A DNA stretch of 53,008 nt from positions 1 through 53,008 of the forward strand of contig JAQIBP010000135.1 of the NCBI GenBank assembly GCA_027858995.1, in the 5' to 3' direction. The translations under genes and the position numbers were made by a program. Within the stretch, counting starts at the first letter, position 1. The number at the start of each line of letters is the position of its first letter. The notes beneath the pieces are model-generated. The model worked only from the letters and a program-made list of their open reading frames with translations, was not told where the DNA came from and did no database searches. The stretch comes from Deltaproteobacteria bacterium (GTDB lineage Bacteria > Desulfobacterota > Desulfobacteria > Desulfobacterales > Desulfobacteraceae). Below, piece by piece: positions 26,564 through 35,236 of this stretch.

Positions 26564-27379
26564 GTGAGAGTTAAAATAACAGCCATAACTCTTTCGCCGG
26601 CATTTATACCATTTAATTACAATTATGCCCTTCACTCTGCCATCTATGGACTTATGGAAAAATCATCAACTAAATATTCCCAATATCTTCATGACAAAGG
26701 CTTTATAAACAAATCCATAAACAAGCGATTTAAATTATTTACCTTTTCAAAACTCTTTTTCACACCGTTAAAAATCAATAAAAACGGATTCAACCGTGTA
26801 AAAGAGATCCATTTCATTTTTTCCACACCAATAGAACAAAGCTATGAACACCTTATCCTTGGCCTGTTTGCAGATCAAAACTTTTTTTTAAATGTCGCAG
26901 GTAAAAAAATAGATTTTTCCGTCGTTCAAGTAGAAGCCCTGCCAGAACCACAATTTAATAATAAAATAAATTTTATCTGCCTTTCACCAATTGCAGTATC
27001 AACTCAGCGTGAAAAGTTAGACGGCACCCTAGAACAACATTATTTAGATTACATGAATCCCAAAGAAAGAGAACATTTTATTAAAAACATTGAAAAAAAC
27101 CTGATCAATAAATATCAAACCTTTTACAATAAAATCTACAGAGATAATACCGAAGATTTCAAGTTCAGTTTTGATCCAACCTACATAACCAAAAAACAAG
27201 GTAAAATCAGCAAACTGATCCATTTTAAAAAAATTAACAACAAAATTATAACCAAAATAAAGGCCTTTGAAGCTCCTTTTAAAATAATCGCTGAACCAGC
27301 ACTTATCAAAATCGGCTACGAAGCCGGCTTCGGCAATGTCAACAGTGCTGGTTTGGGATGTGTGGAACCCATAAAATGA
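26564..27379 (+). CDS. cas6: CRISPR-associated endoribonuclease Cas6
   Basis: Cas6 cuts the pre-crRNA within each repeat to release crRNAs with an 8-base 5' handle. The 271-residue protein has two ferredoxin-like folds. H24 in NYALHSAIYG is a good candidate for the general acid/base, and the C-terminal glycine-rich loop GYEAGFGNVNSAGLGCVE (about 250-268) is the Cas6 hallmark. Translation starts at a GTG with AAAGGTGAAG upstream. It is the first gene of the cas operon. The operon is visibly richer in A/T than the flanking housekeeping genes (judged by eye). Confidence 0.92.
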   Translation: MRVKITAITLSPAFIPFNYNYALHSAIYGLMEKSSTKYSQYLHDKGFINKSINKRFKLFTFSKLFFTPLKINKNGFNRVKEIHFIFSTPIEQSYEHLILGLFADQNFFLNVAGKKIDFSVVQVEALPEPQFNNKINFICLSPIAVSTQREKLDGTLEQHYLDYMNPKEREHFIKNIEKNLINKYQTFYNKIYRDNTEDFKFSFDPTYITKKQGKISKLIHFKKINNKIITKIKAFEAPFKIIAEPALIKIGYEAGFGNVNSAGLGCVEPIK

Positions 27380-27415
27380 ATATGGATAAATAGAAATAAA
27401 GATATTAGAGGCATT

Positions 27416-29395
27416 ATGATACAAGAACTGGTTAATTATTCAAAATGGTTAAAAAAAGATTTCCCTGATTTATTTCAAGGCAAGTTGGAAGTAGGTCTTC
27501 ATGTGTTAATGAGAATTGGTGATGAAGAAATTTCTGAAATTAAGATGTATAAAATTGGAAAAAATTCATCACAGATAATGGATGAAAATCAATTTGTTTT
27601 TGACTTTGCTGAACAAGTTTCTAAATCGAATGTAATTAGTGCTAATAAATGCATCCATAATGATAAATATATCCTGTCAAACAACCCGTTTTGCTATAAA
27701 TTAAACCTTGTTACTGGCACTGAGATCACACGTGATTTTGATTATGATGATATTAAGAAAAACGGGAAAATAAGAAAGAAAAAATTACTAAATCATATTA
27801 AAGCAATAAAAAAGGACTATTTAACTGCTTATGATGATGGCACTCGATCAGCAGCACAAAAAGTTATTAGAATATTCATTGGAATAGCTTTTGAGGTTAT
27901 CAAATCTATAAACACAAATAATAATGGTAATGTGGTTTTGCAATCAGATAATAGATTTGCTCAACAGATACTAGAAAAAATCAAGGAATCATACTTAAAA
28001 GAAGAAGATTTAGCAACATCTCAGGATTTTTTCAAAAAATTAAAAGGAAAAAAACTCATAGTATATTTTGATGTAGATAAAAAATTATATGATATGGCTT
28101 CAGGTGTTTATTTCCAGAAAAAAGGCGGGTTAAAACAATCTATTCCAACAATTGAGTTTCAAAACACACAATACACTTTAAATAGTTTTATAAATAATGC
28201 TAATGAAAAGAAGATATTCTTAAAGCACCTAACCGCATTTAATAAATACAATTATTACCATAAAAAAGAATTTGATGAATTATTGGAAGATTTCAAACCC
28301 GTCATTAAAGAATTGCCCAATCCCTTACCAATTTTCATTTTAAAATCTGAACTTAATGAAAAATTTATAACAATATTTAAGAATGACAAAAATAAAGGTT
28401 ATAAAGAGATTATCTCTGAGTTATTCAGAACCCATAGAGATGATTTACAGAATTATTATCTATTTAATGGCAATCGAATGGCCATTAATGATTTTGATTA
28501 TGTCACTTCATTTGATTATAACTTGGATAGAGTGGTCGGCAAAGATGACTACTTTGAGATTTTTAATAACAACGGATTTGGACTTAAAATCGAAAATATT
28601 TTTGATTTAGAAAAAACAATAAGCAAAAAATTTTTATTCAAAGTGCAGCGTAAAAACAAAGCTCAGTTTGAATTATTAAGTAATAATTATTTTACAGAAA
28701 AATTAAGCTCTGGAAAGGGCAATAAAATTCCTGATTTTATAGAAAATAATATATATAAATACCGCAGAACTCTTTATGACGTCTTTTATAAAGCCCGTTT
28801 GCATTTGATAACAGCAAAAATATTTAAAGACATCTGCATACCGGTTATTCGCTATGAAATCTCCCATGATGAGGCGAACAACAGAGGTTATAGTAAAAAT
28901 GAAAATAGAATAATAGAAAAGCTACTTATTTATATTCAATTAAACCAAATATTTGATAAAAACAATATAAACTTTGGAGGAGTAGATATGGGTTCAAAAT
29001 TACCAGAATTTTATAAACAGGTACGAAAACTTATACAAAACGACAAAAAAATTGATGATGATTTGCAAATCAATTCAAGTGAACTATGGGCATTTGCGGC
29101 AGGACAGTTAATTTATTATTTGCTTAGTCAAAGTAAATCATCAAATAAATCTCACGCTATGTTTGAGCCATTCTTAAGAAGGTTTAATGATGCCAATGCT
29201 TTTAAAAATGAAATACTGAATACTTACAAAAAATATAAACATGAAATTAGCCTGAACAATTCAAGATTTAACCAATTAGCAAGCAAGGTGCTTGAATATT
29301 CAATTAATAACGAAGACTTAACCAAGTATGAAGCAGTTGTTTACAGCGGTTATTTTGCCAAATCACTTTTATATGAATCCCAAAATGAAAATTAA
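27416..29395 (+). CDS. cas8b: Type I-B Cascade large subunit Cas8b (TM1802/Csh1-like)
   Basis: A 659-residue protein occupying the large-subunit position between cas6 and cas7 in a type I-B operon. It is Lys/Asn-rich with no catalytic motif, as usual for Cas8, which recognises the PAM and holds the target strand. The assignment rests on position, length and general resemblance to TM1802/Csh1-like proteins rather than on a single diagnostic motif. The 3' fifth contains an internal, in-frame, strongly ribosome-site-preceded ATG at 28988 that would yield a separate small subunit (see the Cas11 entry). The gene begins 36 bases after cas6. Confidence 0.85.
   Translation: MIQELVNYSKWLKKDFPDLFQGKLEVGLHVLMRIGDEEISEIKMYKIGKNSSQIMDENQFVFDFAEQVSKSNVISANKCIHNDKYILSNNPFCYKLNLVTGTEITRDFDYDDIKKNGKIRKKKLLNHIKAIKKDYLTAYDDGTRSAAQKVIRIFIGIAFEVIKSINTNNNGNVVLQSDNRFAQQILEKIKESYLKEEDLATSQDFFKKLKGKKLIVYFDVDKKLYDMASGVYFQKKGGLKQSIPTIEFQNTQYTLNSFINNANEKKIFLKHLTAFNKYNYYHKKEFDELLEDFKPVIKELPNPLPIFILKSELNEKFITIFKNDKNKGYKEIISELFRTHRDDLQNYYLFNGNRMAINDFDYVTSFDYNLDRVVGKDDYFEIFNNNGFGLKIENIFDLEKTISKKFLFKVQRKNKAQFELLSNNYFTEKLSSGKGNKIPDFIENNIYKYRRTLYDVFYKARLHLITAKIFKDICIPVIRYEISHDEANNRGYSKNENRIIEKLLIYIQLNQIFDKNNINFGGVDMGSKLPEFYKQVRKLIQNDKKIDDDLQINSSELWAFAAGQLIYYLLSQSKSSNKSHAMFEPFLRRFNDANAFKNEILNTYKKYKHEISLNNSRFNQLASKVLEYSINNEDLTKYEAVVYSGYFAKSLLYESQNEN
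28976..28982 (+). promoter_or_regulatory. Strong internal Shine-Dalgarno sequence inside cas8b
   Basis: GGAGGAG at 28976-28982 lies 5 bases before an in-frame ATG at 28988. It is one of the strongest ribosome-binding sites in the window and stronger than the one for cas8b itself. It falls where type I-B, I-C and I-D cas8/cas10d genes are known to start Cas11 internally. Confidence 0.75.
28988..29395 (+). CDS. cas11b: Predicted Cas11b small subunit from internal translation of cas8b
   Basis: Starting at the internal ATG (28988, in frame with cas8b), the product would have 135 residues (MGSKLPEFYKQVRKL.. to the cas8b C-terminus). It is mostly helical and Lys-rich, the size and character of Cas11 small subunits, which form the belly filament of Cascade along the non-target strand. 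No separate cas11 gene is present in the operon, and type I-B systems are known to make Cas11 this way. The internal start is seen in the sequence; its use is inferred. Confidence 0.7.
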   Translation: MGSKLPEFYKQVRKLIQNDKKIDDDLQINSSELWAFAAGQLIYYLLSQSKSSNKSHAMFEPFLRRFNDANAFKNEILNTYKKYKHEISLNNSRFNQLASKVLEYSINNEDLTKYEAVVYSGYFAKSLLYESQNEN

Positions 29396-29406
29396 GGAGA
29401 ATAAAA

Positions 29407-30405
29407 ATGAGTAACAACAATAATAGTCCTTTTACTAAACGGGTTTACGGTGTACAAATCATAAAATCAAAAAACTCAAATTACAATGCTGATTTTACAG
29501 GAAGCCCACGAACATTACCTGATGGAACGGTTTATTCAACCGATAAAGTGGCAAAATTTAATATCAGGCAATATCTTGGAAGAAAAGATAATAGTTTGAT
29601 TTTTACTAAGACAACATACAAAAATGATTTAAAACCAATGGTTTTAAAGGAAGTATATGAAAGCCATTTTGGAGATGTTGGAAGTGATAAAAAAGTTGCT
29701 TTGAAAAATTTATTAAACAAGTTAGATATTAGATTGTTCGGAGCGACTTTCGCCCCAAAGGGTGCAGATAATATGAATATTTCTATCCATGGCCCTGTAC
29801 AGATTAGCTATGGCATGAATCAATTTCAAAAGTTGAAAGATTCCGGCATGTACACAGATCAGATTGGTTCACCCTATGCATCTAAAAAGGGAGCTGACCA
29901 AACTACTCTTGGATCACAAACCCGCTCTCAGGAAGCCCATTATGTCCATCATTTTTCCATTAATCCTAAAAATCTATCAAGCTATGTTAATCAATTTAAC
30001 AATGGTGAACAGAAAGAGGAAAATGATAAGGGCAAAAATGGCTTCCAATTATTATCAACCAACGACATTAAACTTTTAAAAGAGGCAATGGCTGTTGCCA
30101 CAACTTACTATGACTCTACATCAAAGAAGGATTCTGAGAATGAGTTGCTCTTATGGATCGAACTTAATGAAAATTCTGAAAAAATCATGAAAAATTTTAC
30201 AGAATTAATTAAAATAAGTAATGCTGACGATGGAAAAACAAAAATTGATTTTGAAGAGGTGTTCCATTATTTAAACAAATTTTCTGACAATATTGCTAAT
30301 ATTGATATATATTATGATGATGTGTTTACAACTATTACCGGCTTAGAATTAAATAAAAATATTAAAGAACATAAGAGTTTAAATGATGTGCTCAATAACC
30401 AGTAG
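29407..30405 (+). CDS. cas7: Type I-B Cascade backbone protein Cas7 (Csh2)
   Basis: A 332-residue Cas7/Csh2 family protein. It has an N-terminal RRM-type start (KRVYGVQIIKSKNSNYNADFTGSPRTLPDGTVYSTDKVAKFNIRQYL) and the family core (LLNKLDIRLFGATFAPKG.. NISIHGPVQISYGMNQF), with the typical GSQTRSQEAHYVHHFSINPKNL segment. It polymerises along the crRNA spacer to form the backbone of Cascade. It follows cas8b by 11 bases with AAGGAG before its ATG. Confidence 0.92.
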   Translation: MSNNNNSPFTKRVYGVQIIKSKNSNYNADFTGSPRTLPDGTVYSTDKVAKFNIRQYLGRKDNSLIFTKTTYKNDLKPMVLKEVYESHFGDVGSDKKVALKNLLNKLDIRLFGATFAPKGADNMNISIHGPVQISYGMNQFQKLKDSGMYTDQIGSPYASKKGADQTTLGSQTRSQEAHYVHHFSINPKNLSSYVNQFNNGEQKEENDKGKNGFQLLSTNDIKLLKEAMAVATTYYDSTSKKDSENELLLWIELNENSEKIMKNFTELIKISNADDGKTKIDFEEVFHYLNKFSDNIANIDIYYDDVFTTITGLELNKNIKEHKSLNDVLNNQ

Positions 30406-30443
30406 TAGGAACAGAATGCAACTACTTCTTAGGAGTTAAATTT

Positions 30444-31634
30444 ATGGAAAAAATTCCTGAAAAAAAGGACAACCTTTTCGGACGGGTTGTTTCCATTCTG
30501 GAAGAAAGCCGTTCCAATGTTGTTCATTCGGTAAATTCCAATATGGTGCTGGCTTACTGGTTGATTGGAAGAGAAATTGTCTCGGAGGTTCAAAGCGGAG
30601 AAAAACGGGCTGATTATGGAAAGCAGGTTATTAAAAATCTATCCAGACAATTAACACAAAAATATGGAAAAGGATTTTCTGTCCAAACACTTTGGAGTTT
30701 CAGGCAGTTTTATCAAATATATGATGATAAAATTAAAATTCTCTGCCCGGCGGGTAGAGAATTGGATGAAGTGGGAAAAATCTCCCCACTGGGTAGAGAA
30801 TCTGACAATAAACAAATTTCCACAACTGATGAAAAAATACAAATTGCCGACAGGACTCAGCTTCCTGAAGGTTTTTCTCCACAGCTTTCCTGGTCGCATT
30901 ACCGTACTCTTATGCGGGTCAAAAAGGATAAAGCCCGGAGATTTTATGAACAGGAGGCAATTGAATGCGGTTGGAGCAAACGGATATTGGAGCGCCATAT
31001 TCACAGTCAGTATTATGAACGTATTTTGAAAAGTCAGCATCCTGAAGCCATGAGAAAATCTGCCCGACAAGCTTTGCAAAAACAAGACACATCATCTGCT
31101 GATGTACTTAAAAATCCCTATGTGCTGGAATTTCTTGGTCTGCCAGATTCAAGCACTTTACATGAGACAGAGTTGGAGGCAGCGATTATTACTCATTTGC
31201 AAAGTTTTCTGCTTGAATTAGGAAAAGGTTTTGCCTTTGTGGGACGTCAGAAACGGTTACGTTTTGATGATAAAGAGCTTTTTGTTGATCTGGTTTTCTA
31301 TAATTGTATTCTTAAATTTTATATGCTTATAGACTTAAAAATGGGAGAGCTGTCTTTTAAGGATGTCGGACAGATGGATGGCTATGTCCGCATGTTTGAT
31401 GATATTTACACCGCAAAAGATGACAATCCAACCATTGGGCTTATCCTGTGTACTGAAAAAAATGAGGCTGTTGCAAAATACTCTGTATTAAGTGAACGCA
31501 GACAAATTTTTGCTTCAAAATATATGTTATATCTGCCAACGGAAGAAGAACTACAAATTGAATTGCAGCGGGAAAGAAAGCTGATTGAAGAACATCTGAA
31601 TTCAGGGGGTAAAAATGACACTCATCTCCATTGA
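30444..31634 (+). CDS. DUF1016/YhcG-like PD-(D/E)XK nuclease inside the Cascade operon
   Basis: A 396-residue protein of the YhcG/DUF1016 family. Residues 1-160 form the N-terminal domain (LAYWLIGREIVSEVQSGEKRADYGKQVIKNLSRQLTQKYGKGFSVQTLWSFRQFYQIY). The C-terminal nuclease domain begins with LLELGKGFAFVGRQKRLRF and carries FVDLVFYN.. LIDLKMGEL, the D...DxK core, with Asp where the family usually has Glu. The substrate of this family is not established. It has TAGGAG upstream, starts 38 bases after cas7 and overlaps cas5 by 20 bases, so it is translated with Cascade. It is not a standard Cas protein. A hairpin-rich in-frame insertion lies at 30738-30801. Confidence 0.82.
   Translation: MEKIPEKKDNLFGRVVSILEESRSNVVHSVNSNMVLAYWLIGREIVSEVQSGEKRADYGKQVIKNLSRQLTQKYGKGFSVQTLWSFRQFYQIYDDKIKILCPAGRELDEVGKISPLGRESDNKQISTTDEKIQIADRTQLPEGFSPQLSWSHYRTLMRVKKDKARRFYEQEAIECGWSKRILERHIHSQYYERILKSQHPEAMRKSARQALQKQDTSSADVLKNPYVLEFLGLPDSSTLHETELEAAIITHLQSFLLELGKGFAFVGRQKRLRFDDKELFVDLVFYNCILKFYMLIDLKMGELSFKDVGQMDGYVRMFDDIYTAKDDNPTIGLILCTEKNEAVAKYSVLSERRQIFASKYMLYLPTEEELQIELQRERKLIEEHLNSGGKNDTHLH
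30738..30801 (+). repeat. In-frame palindromic insertion in the DUF1016 gene
   Basis: ATTCTCTGCCC (30738-30748) pairs with GGGTAGAGAAT (30752-30762), one mismatch, with a 3-base loop. A second hairpin, AGTGGG (30770-30775) with CCCACT (30785-30790), follows. GGGTAGAGAAT is then repeated exactly at 30791-30801. In the protein this gives two similar GRE-containing segments in a hydrophilic loop between the two domains. It looks like a small mobile palindromic element accommodated in frame. Confidence 0.5.
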
Positions 31635-32394
31635 TTTAAAATCAGATTTTGGTTTTTTTAAAAAACCGGATATCAATGATTCAATTTATTTGACGTATAA
31701 TATGATACACAAACCTGCTTTGTTGGGCTTATTTGGTGCTGTTCTGGGTTTGGAAGGTCATAAACAATATGGGAAATTGCCTGATTATTATGTAAAACTT
31801 GAAAATATTAAGATAGGAATCCAACCAATAGGTGATGGACAAAAAAACGGAAATTTTACAAAAACTACGGTAAAATATAATAATGCAACCGGACTTGCCA
31901 GTGCAGGGACATTAAATATACTGGAACAGGTTTTAATCAAGCCAGCTTATCGAATTTTTTTAGAGTTAGATGAAGATAATGAAGATCGGCTTAAGCTATA
32001 TCGGAAATTAGAAAATGGAGAAGCTGTATTTATTCCATATCTGGGGAAAAATGACTTTTCATGCTGGTGGGAAGAGTTTAAAAACTATAGGTATGTAACA
32101 AGTGTAAAATCAGATAATTTTAAAATCAAAACCATATTTTGCAAGCCGGCAGGCTCAAGGCTGAATAATTTTAAGAAACAAATTGCATTTGGCTTTATAG
32201 CAGGGATGCAGGAAAAAGCTGAACCTGTTTTTTCTCAGTTTGAACGTCTGCCTACGGGGTTTAGCAAAATACTGAAACAATACAGGGAACCTCAAGAGTT
32301 TGTGTATACAAATATAAAATTCAGCAAAACAAAATTTCCTATGGATGAAAATTTCAGAGAACTGGAAAACGGAGATGTCATATATCTATTTTGA
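31615..32394 (+). CDS. cas5: Type I-B Cascade protein Cas5
   Basis: Cas5 caps the 5' handle of the crRNA in Cascade. The 259-residue protein has the family's N-terminal strand and Pro-rich region (ISIDLKSDFGFFKKPDINDSIYLTYNMIHKPALLGLFGAVLGLEGHKQYG), with the KPALLGLFGAVLGL helix that is characteristic of Cas5. It overlaps both neighbours by 20 bases: the DUF1016 gene (31615-31634) and cas3 (32375-32394). This indicates coupled translation of the three. Confidence 0.9.
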   Translation: MTLISIDLKSDFGFFKKPDINDSIYLTYNMIHKPALLGLFGAVLGLEGHKQYGKLPDYYVKLENIKIGIQPIGDGQKNGNFTKTTVKYNNATGLASAGTLNILEQVLIKPAYRIFLELDEDNEDRLKLYRKLENGEAVFIPYLGKNDFSCWWEEFKNYRYVTSVKSDNFKIKTIFCKPAGSRLNNFKKQIAFGFIAGMQEKAEPVFSQFERLPTGFSKILKQYREPQEFVYTNIKFSKTKFPMDENFRELENGDVIYLF

Positions 32395-35116
32395 TACGGT
32401 TAAATTTTCAAGTCTGATTAAAAACAGTGGTGTGAATCCACAGGAAATAATTGAAAAATCAGAGCTGTATTTTGCTCATACACCACCGGACAATAAAGCA
32501 AGGGAAAAAGAAACTCTTGTTTCCCATATGGAAAAAGTAAAGGGAGTTTTTCTTGAACTTATTGAACTTCATGGACTTGACAATATTGTGGATAACCATA
32601 TTCATGAATTGGTTTCCCATAATGGAATCAGAAACAAACAAAATTTTTATGAATTTCTGAAACTGTTATTTTTTGAAGGTATCCGGTTTCATGATATCGG
32701 CAAACTCAATGAAAATTATCAGATCGAAAAAATGGGACTTGCTGAACAGTTTAAAAAAAAGGACAACTCCATTGCTTCAACCCATTCCAATTTAAGCACA
32801 TTCCTGTTTATTGCCTATATGATTGAAAAACTGGATATGATTCAGACAGACGAAGAAAAGGGATTTGCCTTCATTTTTATTCTCATTTTTTCAATGCCAG
32901 TCAGAAAGCACCATGCTTCAAACCTGACTAACCCATTTTATTATTTTGAAAATTCATATGAAGAAGAAAAAAATCGCTTTTTTGAAACTGTTGATATAAA
33001 AAAGCTACAAAATTATTTAGATATTCTGAGAATCAAATGTAATAAAATGTTCCATAATGATATTTTCTATGGACAAAATTTAGATGAGCATTATAAGAAA
33101 CCATTTTTTTCTGTTTTTTTAGAAAAGATAGGTTCTTTCCCCCTATATTCCCTTTTAAAACTCAATTCATCCCTTCTTACAATTTCAGATTATATCGCTA
33201 CTTCACGTTATATGTGGGATGAAAGACTGGAATTGGGTGGTACAATAAAAGAAGAGTTAAAAAAGCACATTTATGACAGCTTTTATTCAAAAGAATATAA
33301 TAAAAAGCTAAATCATAATACTCCAAAGGAATTGAACAGCTTAGCCACGCGCTCAAAAGATAATTTAAACGAACTGCGCTTTAAATTAGCCCATGAAGTC
33401 CGGGGAAACCTTTTAAAAAATAAAAACATTGATAAAAATTTATTTTTTCTTGAAGCCCCGACAGGCGGAGGCAAAACCAATATGTCGTTTATGCTGATTG
33501 CAGAATTGTTAAAGGGCAGACCGGACTTAAATAAAGTATTTTATGTATTCCCCTTTACAACACTTATCACTCAGACTTTGAAATCAATAAAAGATACCCT
33601 TGGATTACAACCGAACAATTATATTGAACTGCATTCAAAAACAGGCTTTAAAGAAAATGAGGAGAAAGACGGGGAGTATGGAAATAAAAAGATAAATTTT
33701 ATTGATTATCAGTTTGTTAATTATCCGTTTACTCTTTTAACCCATATAAAATTCTTTGATATCATAAAATCCCATAAAAAAAATGATAATTATTTATATC
33801 ATAAGCTATCAAATTCCATTGTTGTTATTGACGAATTACAAGCGTATTCACCTGAACACTGGGATAAAATTTATTATTTCCTGAAAAATATATCAAATTT
33901 GTTTAATACTATTTTTATTGTCATGTCCGCTACTCTTCCCAAAATTGACAAACTTAAAATTGCTGAACGGCTTGATTTTTCAGAGTTTATCCATTTGGTC
34001 AAAAATAAAGATAATTATTTTCAAAATAGTAATTTTGCAAATCGGGTGGAGTTTGATTTGTCCATGATTGCAGAAAACCAGAAAATTTCTTTGGATAAAA
34101 TACAAAGCAAACTTTTTGAGGAAAGTGAAAAATATGCAATTAATAATGAGAGACGCTGCTGGACTTTGATTGAGTTTATTTTTAAAAATTCTGCTGCTGA
34201 ATTCTTTGAAGCAATCAAGCAGGAAGCTGATTCAAAAGGCTATGAAATAAAAATGTTGAGCGGGTCTATCTTAGAACCTGTCAGGAAAAAAATCATAAAC
34301 GATTTGAAAACAAGAGATGGGAACAGTGAAAAATCAAAAATAATTCTTGTTTCAACACAAGTCATTGAAGCCGGTGTTGATCTTGATTTTGATTTAGGGT
34401 TTAAAGACACATCCATTCTTGACAGCGATGAGCAATTAGCCGGGCGTATCAACCGCAATGCATCTAAAAACGGGTGCAGAGTATTTTTGTTTAATTTTAA
34501 TGATGAATACCGTGTTTACGGTTCTGATTATAGATACAGGATGCAAAAACAACACTTAGATACAGCAAATTATAAAAATATTTTAAAAACAAAAAACTTT
34601 GATGATTTTTATAAAGATACTTTCAACTTTATAAACAATCTGAATAAATCCGAATCACGATATGGCTTTTTTGATTATGAATCATTAGTGAGCAAACTGA
34701 GTTATTCGGCTGTTCGTAATGAATTTAAATTAATAGATCAAGATACATTGTCAGTTTTCGTGAATGTGGAATATGATCTGGAAAAGTATCCGATTGAACA
34801 TACTTTGGGTTTGGAAAAGAGTGGAAAAATTCATGGGGAAGACGTTTTTAAAAAATATTGTGATATTATAGAAAACAAAGATCAGGATTTTATTAGTAGG
34901 AAAATATCTCTAACTGAAATACAGGGATTAATGTCAAGTTTTATTTTTTCAACATACAAATCAAACAAGATGATCGAAAAATTAATCTTTTTCTCAGGAG
35001 AAGAACAATATGGCTTTTGGTATATCTCTGACTTGGTTAACTCATCTCAAAAAGAAATTTACACACTTGAAGGTGGATTAAATGAAAAGGAATTAGGAGA
35101 TGTGCAATTTATATAG
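32375..35116 (+). CDS. cas3: CRISPR-associated helicase-nuclease Cas3
   Basis: Cas3 is recruited by Cascade bound to its target, then unwinds and degrades the DNA. The 913-residue protein has an N-terminal HD nuclease with SHMEKV, H106-D107 in RFHDIGKLN, STHSNL and RKHH. A superfamily 2 helicase follows: Walker A APTGGGKT (361-368), VVIDELQAY (DExx box), VMSATLPK, VSTQVIEAGVDLDFD and LAGRINRNASKNG. Both activities look intact. I chose the ATG at 32375 (MSYIYFDTVKF) because the ATG at 32345 would add only residues overlapping cas5. Even so the gene overlaps cas5 by 20 bases. Confidence 0.94.
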   Translation: MSYIYFDTVKFSSLIKNSGVNPQEIIEKSELYFAHTPPDNKAREKETLVSHMEKVKGVFLELIELHGLDNIVDNHIHELVSHNGIRNKQNFYEFLKLLFFEGIRFHDIGKLNENYQIEKMGLAEQFKKKDNSIASTHSNLSTFLFIAYMIEKLDMIQTDEEKGFAFIFILIFSMPVRKHHASNLTNPFYYFENSYEEEKNRFFETVDIKKLQNYLDILRIKCNKMFHNDIFYGQNLDEHYKKPFFSVFLEKIGSFPLYSLLKLNSSLLTISDYIATSRYMWDERLELGGTIKEELKKHIYDSFYSKEYNKKLNHNTPKELNSLATRSKDNLNELRFKLAHEVRGNLLKNKNIDKNLFFLEAPTGGGKTNMSFMLIAELLKGRPDLNKVFYVFPFTTLITQTLKSIKDTLGLQPNNYIELHSKTGFKENEEKDGEYGNKKINFIDYQFVNYPFTLLTHIKFFDIIKSHKKNDNYLYHKLSNSIVVIDELQAYSPEHWDKIYYFLKNISNLFNTIFIVMSATLPKIDKLKIAERLDFSEFIHLVKNKDNYFQNSNFANRVEFDLSMIAENQKISLDKIQSKLFEESEKYAINNERRCWTLIEFIFKNSAAEFFEAIKQEADSKGYEIKMLSGSILEPVRKKIINDLKTRDGNSEKSKIILVSTQVIEAGVDLDFDLGFKDTSILDSDEQLAGRINRNASKNGCRVFLFNFNDEYRVYGSDYRYRMQKQHLDTANYKNILKTKNFDDFYKDTFNFINNLNKSESRYGFFDYESLVSKLSYSAVRNEFKLIDQDTLSVFVNVEYDLEKYPIEHTLGLEKSGKIHGEDVFKKYCDIIENKDQDFISRKISLTEIQGLMSSFIFSTYKSNKMIEKLIFFSGEEQYGFWYISDLVNSSQKEIYTLEGGLNEKELGDVQFI

Positions 35117-35136
35117 GAGAATACTATGGGAGCAAA

Positions 35137-35195
35137 TTACCTTTTGATAAAAGATAACCCCCCTTTTTGGTATGGTAAAATATAACAAAAGGTAA
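35137..35195. repeat. Inverted repeat just downstream of cas3
   Basis: TTACCTTTTG (35137-35146) and CAAAAGGTAA (35186-35195) are perfect 10-base inverted repeats around a 39-base loop. A tiny frame with GGAG and an ATG at 35126 (19 codons, stop at 35185) covers part of it but is not convincing as a gene. The structure marks the left side of the non-canonical region (35117-35410) between cas3 and the ATPase gene. It could be a terminator, an operator or an element end. Confidence 0.4.
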
Positions 35196-35236
35196 CTCAT
35201 AATAGATGTATTTATCAGGATGGATATCAATAGAAT

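Noticed and set aside
35126-35185. 19-codon frame with a GGAG site after cas3
   Set aside because: Too short, no family resemblance, and it lies across an inverted repeat; not enough to call a gene.
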